From Pagrus major (taxonomy: Eukaryota > Chordata > Actinopteri > Spariformes > Sparidae), in contig NC_133237.1 in NCBI RefSeq assembly GCF_040436345.1, positions 23,627,749 to 23,691,748 of the forward strand: a stretch of DNA of 64,000 nucleotides, written 5' to 3'. The notes beneath the pieces were generated by a model that saw only the letters and a list, made by a program, of their open reading frames with translations, did no database searches and was not told the origin of the DNA. A program made the position numbers and the translations under genes. Below, in pieces: positions 55,301 through 64,000 of this stretch (within the stretch, counting starts at the first letter, position 1; each line of letters starts with the position of its first letter).

Positions 55301-58300
55301 GTAAACGCCGTTGTTTCAACATTATTCTACCAGTCATGTTGTCTCAGTAAACCGAATGAGTAGACAGCAGGAGACATGGTAACAGCAGTGTAAAGGCTTA
55401 AGTTGTAGCGCTGATGCCCGGCGCCCACTGAGACCGTTCACTTGCACGGCGGCCTGTTCTAGCTAACTAGCTTGCTAGCTAAAGCTAGTTGGCAGTTGTC
55501 TATCAAAAGACACAATAACCGCACCTACATTGTGTGTCTGTATGACATCCCTTGCCTGTCTCACCCACTGTTGGCCACAATCGCGCTATATGTAGTCCAA
55601 CAAATGCTGCTACGACCACGGTGTTGGGCATCTATTGCTAGTTTGCTCGTCGACTGTCTTGTGTTGTGGGAGACGGTGACGCCGTCACGGTGATGATGGC
55701 GCACACTCAGACTGAGGCTATTTGATGAGAATGCAGTCAATGGAGCAGATAACACAAAATAGCACTGTAGCCCAATGTTCATTTTCCAAAACTGGCTGCC
55801 ATGGTATCTGGAACATTATATCTTTATCTTCGTTCGCTTTCAGTTCTGCTGTGCATAGAGCTGACGTCCATTACGAAACCCGGGCAATAATCTATGCCCT
55901 GTGGCCTAACGTCAGGATCTTGGCTTCTCATCGATGGTCGGTCGCCAGCAGTCATTACTTTACAATTTGTCGTTTTATTCACCACATCTAGTTATGGTCC
56001 CTATCTCAGAAAGATGTCTTTGGGTCTGTGGTGTGTATATGGTTGAGCATGAGACACAAAGCAGTGGCATTCAGCCGACTGGTGTGTTCAAACAGATTAC
56101 TCATGCAAAGGCCCGTTACTTAGCACACTGTCCCTGCTTTCCTTGTAAGAGGAATCCTCAAATCTGCAGGCGTGAACGTGTTTTTTAATGGTTGGCCATG
56201 ACTGTAATAGCTGGAGGCCCAATGTGTAACAACATACGGATGTGTCTAATGACAGACACTAGCCTGTCAGCAGTCACTGCCTGTTTGGATAGACTTCTTT
56301 GCCCAAAGGTGTACAAAAACCAAGGCAGAGAAAGCTCTTGCCCTACTGTTACCAGTTATCTATGCTTCTGCTTTGCCATCTTCCGTTAACAAGATTTTTC
56401 TCAGTCTGTTACTCAAACCAGCATATTAAGAATGAATGAAAGCCATGGGTTAGTTTTGTGATCAAGTTTTGTGTGTCACTGGTTAGGTATAAAAGTGTTA
56501 TCACTGTCTACACAGTGTGAGTAAATAAAGAGAACAAATTGGGTCAAAGGGCATGCAGCTACCAAGTAAACAGTTAATCAAACAAGCTCAGAGGGATGAC
56601 CTACTAATTGCATTAATGCAAATTAATTTTCCTACTTGAAATTGATCAACTGCACCTTGAGTTTGTAAATAAGGACTGGGTCAAAGTGGGTGCAGATACC
56701 AGGTAGGTTTTGAGCACATAGCAGAACTACAAATCACATATATCAAAATACAAGTATGTTTGATAGCTGGTTTTACATTTGCATCTGATATCCGCCCAGA
56801 AAATTTCAGGGGTCCTAAAGATTTCAAGCCAGGAGAATGCACATGTGTGCTGCATAATCTGCAGACTTAGGTCTAACTTAGGTCTGGCTGTAATTTTGGT
56901 TGTTATCACGTCCTATGCAAAAGAAGACACTTTTTCTCGCCCCTTTCTCTTTTTTTCCCTTATTTTTTTAAATTCCTCTTTTTTCTCTTTTTTTTTAAGT
57001 TCTGTTCTCTCTGGTTTAGTTGCCATGGTAACACCATCCTTGGCCTAGTTGTGAATGACCTCTGAATGAAAAGGAGTGTGTGGTCAGGGAACAAATGAGC
57101 GAGCAAACAAAATCTATTACAATGTGTGAGTGTATGTGCTTCATTTGTCACTTCTGAATCATTTGCGTCTTTGTCATACTGTATGTTGGGTATAAACAAT
57201 ATTGGCCTTTTTTCATTTTCTGATGACCAAATAATATATATATTGCTTTTTCAAGTAATACCTTTTTATTTTTTTCATATTAATGCCAATAGAAGCACCC
57301 CATCTAACACCAAGCACTGGTTTATGCTCTTCATTACTTTTCTTTTAAGCTTTTACCTAATTGTGACTTTAAGAAACAGTTAACTTGTCTGTCATTTACT
57401 TGTCTGTCTTCCATCTAATTTTAAATATAAATCTAAGTATTAACCATGTAAGGTCAGTTATCTATCACATATATGGCTGACTAATGACAGCATATTCACA
57501 CAAGGATTTTGAACCCATTTCAGAAGAAATGGTCTCTTATTTATCGCAACTTTTATGATCCCAAAGCAGCAGTTTCATTCTTGTATTGTCAAATTTCTCA
57601 GTAAGCATCACTCCCATGTGTAGAAATGATCACAGAGTATCTAAAAAAAAAAAAATACATTACAGCCTTAATACTCAGCAGCCAGTTTATTAGATCGGGA
57701 CTTGATTGCATCCTAACTGCCCCTCTGTTCAGCACTGTGAGGCTGCATGAGATAAGACTTGTCTCTTACAGCAATATTTAGATATTAGTTGAATACATGT
57801 ATATATGTAGTATCTTAGCTAGTTGCTAACTCTGTTAGTCTGCTGTTTGGTGCTGACTAAGCAGGTAGTGTTCAGTGGGTTTTTGGAGTTTTTTCTTTGA
57901 AAATGGTGTCCACTGTGGCTAAAAACGATGCTGTGAGAGTAAAGCAAAACCATTAAGCTCCCTGTCGGACTGCTAAACAATGAGTTGGAACCTGCTGTTA
58001 AGCTCCATAAAGTCAAGGGATGCTGCAGATTTGGGTGATTATTCTATGTAGGTTCATCACTATAAGTGACCTATTTCATATTTCTAGGTTCAAGATTAAT
58101 GTTTTGTTTTTTTTACCTGCCTGGTCTGCCAGGTGGGCCAGAAATCGACTCGTCCAAAGTCAGTTTTTAGTTGGCCCTATACAGATTGTTTTTTGTGAAT
58201 GTGTAAGTGAAACAGTGAAAGGACAGGCTATAGCAGATGTTTTGCATCTAAAAACCCAATGAAACCATACCAATTCAAATCTTAATTGCACCTGATGTGC

Positions 58301-61300
58301 TGTCTGCCCTGCTGACAGCAATCTTTGTACAGCATGCTCAGCATCAAAGTTGACGATTGCTGTCCAATTTGCCAGATTAGGCAAGAGAGTTGCTAGATGT
58401 ACTAAGTTTAAAAGTCTAATGCAGTTTTGTTATACTGGTCAGATCTAATATTAAGGTTGTAGCTGCAAGTTTTAAAACTTTATTTCCATTCCAAAAGTTC
58501 TGTCATTTTGCCCTTGCCTAGCCTCGTGGGTTGAAATTGGGTAATTGTGAATGTACTAAGGAGTCTAAAATACATTTCTGGATTGCTACGGGTCTACATA
58601 TGTCTTCGACAGAAAAAAAAAGTTGAAAGGTCACTATCTAGGGACAAGGCTCAGATATGCTTCACACCTAAATTTCTAGGTAATAAGTTTGAAGATGCTC
58701 TTAGGAGAACTTCCATGAAGTTGGAAGACACAAAAGTAACAGCTTAAAATGAATGGTCAAAATCAAAGCAGCGGAGGCTGAAATAATTTGAAGCCTAGTA
58801 TAATTTAGTGTCTATTATGGGCTTAGTATAATGATAACATCAGTGTTTTATTTCTTCAAACTTTTGACAGCTCCCATTAGAACCACAGAAGATGTGATAC
58901 AACTAATTTCATAGGCTGAGTAGTGCTCCTTGAATTAAGTAAGCCATACCTCATCTGTAAAATCAGTGGAGTGCCCCTTTTTAAACTGGCGTGACGTATC
59001 ATCATCCTGGATCTAATAAGAAGACTGGCTGTTGTTTTGCACTAGCTGTAGCTTAGAAAATATACAAGTCATGTCGTCATATTTCTGTAGTGAAGAAGAG
59101 ATGTGAGAAATGCATAGATTGTGGTTTCCAGTGTGTCAATCATAAGAGATTTTCTGGGTGTAAAAAGCAAGATTTTATAATTACATAATTATTGTTATAG
59201 TCAATTAATGCCTTGGTAATTAATATTACCAAGCAGCGCTTTCACCACACCACCCGTCTTCTTTCTATTGTTGTTTCTAACACATAGCTGAATATACACC
59301 AGTGCATACTATACCATGTCAAGTTGGCAAATTGCCTGTTCCTTGTTTTCTCCACTCTAGGTCCCTGTAGATTTCAGCTACTCCGGTGCTCTAATGATTA
59401 ATGGAAGTGTCCTCAGACTTTCTCAGATATTCTCATCTCTGTGTGCACTGCTGCCTCTCCGTCTGACCCAACCCCCAGTCTATATGCAACCCTCTCCTTT
59501 GCTTTACCCCTTCTCTTTCTATCATCCCTCCCGCCCTCCTTCCCTGTCTCTGAATACGATCTCTCCCCACCCTTCCAGTGACAGGGCCATCGGTTTGGCC
59601 TCTTCTGAATTGCTGTAGGTTGGAGCTTTGTCACTCTGGCAGCTGCTGTATTGTCTTTCGGAATGGTGCATATGGCACGTGGACAGGGAAGTGGGTCTGT
59701 GAGGGCACTGTCTGGCTACAGCACAGATGAGCTGCTGCTTGTTTCATTTGGTAAAACAGACATTATGCATTGCACTCACCAGTCACCTGACAAGTGTACA
59801 CTGCACAGGGTGGCTCTTTACTTGCTTGATATCTTGTGGTTGTGACATCTGACTTATTTTGAAACTATGTGGGTGTGTGCGTGTTTGCATTCACATGAGA
59901 CTTAAGATTGATCGAGAGGTTAGAGGTCAGTAGTCAGTTAGCCTAAATGGTTTGCATGAAGTCTTAAAATGTCAGAAATATCCACTCGCATTCAAACAGT
60001 CACCTCTCACTTGCCCAAGTATTTCTATCTGTTGGGACATAAGCGGGATGTTGAAAGTCTAGTGCTACTTTTGCAGGGTTAAGATGCAGCATTGTCAGGC
60101 AGGTTGGATGATTGGTGCAGAGTAAACAGGGCCTATGTATGTCACATATGTCTCATGAGATTGTATCTTGACTTGTGATTCCTGCATGGTAGCTACATAT
60201 GTTCCCTCATTCTAACCTCATTATGCAGAGAGATCCCTCTTCCTTTTGGCCCTTTTATTGACATTATGCTTGTATAATGAGGCAGCATTTACCAGCTCTT
60301 CTGTATTTACCTGGCCAACTAAGAACAAAATTTTTATATATGTGAATTGTTCATATGATCTGACTGAGCTAAAAGTATATGGCCACAGTCATATCCAAAG
60401 CAGATTATCAGAAATAATTCAGTTAAAGTACAGTTCAATCTGATTCAAAACAGTATGTACTTCCTGCCACCAGTGCAGTGTGGTCACTGTAGAGTCATCA
60501 ACATCCTTACGAGAGGCTGCTCTGCTACAGGAAGGCTCAATGGATGGTCTCACTCTTTTGCACACTTTCTGTCACACTCTCCGTTGCTTTCTACGATCAC
60601 TTCAGTTTTCTTTCATTGCCTCACTTTAACTATTACACTGCCATGAGCTGTACAATGTGCAGTCCCTGCCTTCATGCACATTGGCCACAGGAAACACACA
60701 TTTTACTTCACCTGATGTAAGTTTCAAAAGTTTCCCAAAAAGTATTTGTTTCACTGAAGCTTATTTTGCATTTGAGTAGTCTAGCAACAAAATTAATCCA
60801 AGTGGTATATGAGGAGAGGATGGAGTGCAGATAAGGGAGTCCTTAAATTGGTGGGGGAAGGCATATTCAAGATCACTCTGAGGGAAGAGAGCGAGTGGGG
60901 GTGGGGCATGATGAGATGGACGGAGGAATAGACAGGAAGGGGGTGGGGTGTTAAAGGTGTAACAGAGAGAGAGGAGAGAGCAAGAACCTCAAGCTATTGA
61001 TGGGAAAAGAGGGGAGGGGTGGAATGAGCAAGCGCGTAGGAGAGAGAGAGAGAGAGGGAGGGAGGGTGTGTGGGCTGAGGCTCCCCTGAATGAGGAAGCA
61101 GCAGAGCCATTTTTACTGTTGAGTAACTGCATGCTGCTCTGCCTGTGCTGGAGAGAGGGTGAGAGAGCGAGCTAGAGGAATAAAGTGCTCCTCCTGGATC
61201 TTATCGGATCCCTCTCTCCCCTCTCTCGCCTTCCCCTCTCCTCCTTGTACACCTCTTGCTTGTGGCTTGTCTCCATTTAAGTTGGGGAGGCCCTGGAGAG

Positions 61301-61664
61301 GACACACAATGGAGCGAAGAGCCTGTGGCAACTGGGCCGTTGTACTGCTGAGAGGGGGATGGGGTAGAGAGAGGACCGGTTCACACAGCTAACACAGCCT
61401 GCCGGCTGTAGGCTTCCTCAGCCTTTCCTCCCTGCCTGGACCCACTGTTTCCAGGCTGGGGTCTTTTTTGTAGAACAGCCACCCTCAAACTCAGCTTGGA
61501 CTACACTAAGGATTACTCACTGTGTTTTTTGGGATTTAAAGATACATACTGGAGCCTGAAGATTAAATCCCTCCTGTGTTTTGGTTGAGAGAGGAGGAAG
61601 AACAAACTTCTACATAATTTTTTTGTACCCTTTTTTTCTGTTTTCGGTTTCTTTTTCTGTTTAG
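55301..61664. other. Putative first intron or 5' region, no coding gene
   Basis: About 6.4 kb with CpG-rich sequence to about 55950, then AT-rich spacer. A purine-rich G/A tract lies at about 60880-61170. Open frames here (for example 59394-59618 and 61159-61392) lack splice logic and domain-like sequence. A long 5' UTR rich in CT/GA around 61080-61660 is plausible because it leads directly into the ATG exon. Confidence 0.45.
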
Positions 61665-61676
61665 TGGAGTTCATAA

Positions 61677-61774
61677 ATGGATTACAAGATGCATGCCAAG
61701 TCAAACGATTTGCTGGATTTTCAAAAACTGGATGCCCTTCTGGAAAAAATTGCACATTCAGTCTCTGTGAAAAG
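61677..61774 (+). CDS. First coding exon of an unrecognised gene
   Basis: Starts at ATG in the context ataaATGG with an in-frame TAA at 61674-61676, so the protein cannot start further upstream. It encodes MDYKMHAKSNDLLDFQKLDA, then LLEKIAHSVSVKR, and ends at a consensus donor (aaaag/gtaata) in phase 2. A strong acceptor-like tract (ttctttttctgtttag) ends at 61664, so the exon may be spliced to an upstream noncoding exon. The segment is hydrophilic with an amphipathic helix (FQKLDALLEKIA) and no signal peptide. I do not recognise the family. The next exon is not found in the remaining 2.2 kb, so the first intron exceeds the window. Confidence 0.65.
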
Positions 61775-62109
61775 GTAATATTGTCTACTTAGGTACAGTG
61801 CTAAGTTTGCAGATATTGAAAAAAGTCACATCAGTCTTTACAATTTGAATATCATCAATCTAAATACATAGTTAAAATCTGTGGAGAAAGTTAATTTAAA
61901 GACAGCCTGCAGTAATGGATCTTGGGACTACCATGTGGGTAGCACTATCTCTAGTTTTACAGGGCCCAGCACAACAATCCAATTTAGATTTTGTTCTGTG
62001 TTGTGTCAAGAATTATATTGTTATCCAGATTTCATTAAGAAGCCATGAACCTACCTCCTGATGGGAGAGGGGGGTGTGGGGGAAGGGGGACTTCAGAGGA
62101 AGAAGGGGG

Positions 62110-62140
<31 letters not shown>

Positions 62141-63300
62141 GCAGTAGTAGAAATGTCTCCTGATTCCTGGCAGAGTTTGGCTTGCTTATCCTAACCAGCT
62201 GGACGTTGAGCCTGAGAGAGCTGGCATGACTCTGGGCTTTTCCTGGTATAATGTGCTTGACTCATGGTTAGTCTGTTTGAGTCAATTGTGTGCTCATGCA
62301 CTGAGTCATACAGTTGGTGCTTGCAATCAATACTAGCAGAACTTCTTTAATTTTGTCACCTTGTGATGAATGATTGGAGACAACGAATATTGTTTGATTT
62401 TTATAATTTCTTGCTTATAAATATATACATAGGGCCGATGTAAACAATGCTGTTGGACCCCAGTTGTACTTCTCTTGCGTTTGGCTCTAAACACTGAAGT
62501 AGCACAGGTCATAGGTGGTTATTATTGAATTGGTAAGCATTCAAAACTAGGATCTGGAACCATTGAGAATACAAATACAGTACGTAGGCCAAGAAGTGGA
62601 AGTGGAGTGTTACCATAGAAACCACAGGAACATTTGTTTTTCAGAGAGTAGCAGAGTTTCAGAGGTTCTCAAGACAAGCAACAGACCAATTGCACATGAT
62701 ACAAGGTCTAAAAGTTTGAATAATTGAATTGGCTACATATTTAATTTGTCTTGGAATATTACTGGTGTCCACTGGCAGTATTCAGACCCACACTGTACAG
62801 TTCTGAGACATTCTGGAAGCCTATCATTGTACTTTTTATAGTGTTGTTTATGATTCATGTACAGTAATGCTAAGTGTTTTCCAAAATGGCGCAACTGTGG
62901 ATGATTTAGATGGAATCGTAACATTGCTGATAATATTCTCTTTTAATTAAAAATTACATTAATAGTAGTTTGGGACACAGCACTTGGATGTTAGCAGATG
63001 CATAATTGGTTTTGAATGGAGAAGGCAAGAAGTTGCACAGTGTCCTTAAGTAGGAATGCACATTTTAAGCTTAACCTTAGCCTTATCAGATCATCAGGCA
63101 CTTAATTAATGAATTGCCTTGATTAAAGCTTTATTCACGTACTTGTTTAGTGGTTTTAGTAAACTGCTACTCAAACACAGCCTGTGATTATTCAGAAAGT
63201 AAATGGAAAATATTCAAAAGATGAATTGCATTTGTTGCTTTATTAGAGAGCATAACATGCCTGGACACAGAAGCTGTATTTACATAGAGCCTAATATTCT
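61775..63300. other. Intronic DNA downstream of the unrecognised coding exon
   Basis: Contains a GT microsatellite (about 62114-62140) and otherwise non-repetitive AT-rich sequence. No further exon with both splice sites and coding character was found. Confidence 0.5.
62114..62140. repeat. (GT)n microsatellite
   Basis: About 13 uninterrupted GT units. Read directly. Confidence 0.95.
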
Positions 63301-63970
63301 GATTTCAATTGGTTTAAAAGCCCAATAGAAAAAACATGCTCCATATATACACCTCAATCAGAACAAAATTTTAATCTGTTGCAGAGGGGAAGTTAAGACC
63401 TTGTCCCATGTAAACGATAATAACCTGTTTTTTCTTCCGGCTGCGTTCTTTCTGTGCATGCCCACCATCTTGATGTTAGTACGTTTCTCCACTTACCAAA
63501 GATGGCAGCTTATAAGGTCTGTGGCTAACTATTGCTCATAGTTTGTTTTTTTTTGCCTTATCACACATAGCCCACACCAGGAGATTGTCCATGTCAAATA
63601 CTATGTGTATTTGGATGTATCTGCGATATCAACAAAAGAGTGGAAAGCAATATACAAGCAAGCAAAAAAAAGTGTACGAAGTAGCTACACTCCGTGCAAT
63701 GTCATCAATATGCTGCCTTGCCAACTGTGAATTCGCCGAACATTTACCTGCTCTATTCACACATGGTCTCAATCGGACATTGCACAGACTTTGTAAGAGG
63801 GAGCTGGCAGGGTTAAGTTGTTTAATGTCCAGGCCAACTGATTCCATGAACACCGCCTTTTCCAGCTCCTGTCTTGGGCGCAACAACTTTTCTCGAGAGA
63901 CTTTCTACATCTGCAGCAAGGTTGCAGAGTATTTATCCTCCCCTGCCAGTAGTCTCTTATCATTATAGAA
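63301..63970. repeat. Candidate interspersed repeat with coding-like frames
   Basis: A block of more balanced base composition than its surroundings, with overlapping open frames on both strands (63543-63968 on +, 63629-63886 on -). It contains 'catgtaaacgataataacc' and 'ttccggctgcgttctttctg', typical of dispersed teleost elements. No transposase motif is recognisable. More likely a non-autonomous or decayed mobile element inside the intron than an exon. Confidence 0.35.
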
Positions 63971-64000
63971 ACTTGAAACAATTTGGCTAATGAATGTTTT

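Noticed and set aside
55110-55304. 64-codon frame in the CpG-rich exon
   Set aside because: CpG-island composition yields Arg/Pro codons; the better reading is a noncoding first exon with a donor at 55301.
59394-59618. 74-codon frame rich in Pro and Ser after an acceptor-like ctctag
   Set aside because: No donor at a sensible position, low-complexity CT-rich translation and no known domain.
61159-61392. 77-codon frame just upstream of the coding exon
   Set aside because: Derived from GA/CT-rich 5' UTR sequence, ends in a stop before the real ATG and is not in frame with it.

Overview
The window is nuclear DNA from a teleost fish, probably a percomorph. The evidence is GT-AG introns, AATAAA poly(A) signals, microsatellites, Tc1-like and other fish-type repeats, and vertebrate genes with small introns. 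No bacterial operon, CRISPR array, rRNA or convincing tRNA was seen.

Left half (1-32.9 kb, + strand): a tandem cluster of fast skeletal muscle myosin heavy chain genes. The first gene enters already inside the motor at the loop 2 exon and runs to its stop at 7139. The second is complete: TATA box at 20738, start codon at 21225, stop at 32771, 39 coding exons, 1940 residues. All 24 shared non-terminal exons have identical lengths in the two genes. Between them lies about 13.5 kb of non-coding DNA. It holds a dead myosin relic (15221-15862) with one inverted rod-exon piece, degenerate duplicated upstream blocks in up to four copies, an internally deleted Tc1 transposon, a 61-bp tandem repeat and several microsatellites.

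Middle (33.6-54.4 kb, - strand): a block of pcp2, stxbp2 and pet100, all on the - strand. These three are also neighbours on human chromosome 19p13. The pcp2-like gene is the most unusual object here. It encodes about 767 residues and is built from four tandem copies of a three-exon GoLoco cassette plus a terminal exon. Nine GoLoco motifs keep the core Q-R signature, against two in mammalian PCP2. stxbp2 (Munc18-2) is complete in 19 exons (592 aa) and pet100 in 4 exons (78 aa).

Right end (55-64 kb): a CpG-rich putative first exon with a full cAMP response element lies divergent to pet100. About 6 kb further on is one + strand coding exon with an in-frame stop directly before its ATG. It starts a gene I do not recognise, and the rest of that gene lies beyond the window.

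Together: the left part supplies sarcomeric thick-filament motors copied in tandem and partly homogenised by gene conversion. The middle part is an unrelated housekeeping and secretory block (G-alpha regulator, SNARE regulator, cytochrome oxidase assembly factor). The two parts meet in a convergent junction of about 770 bp.
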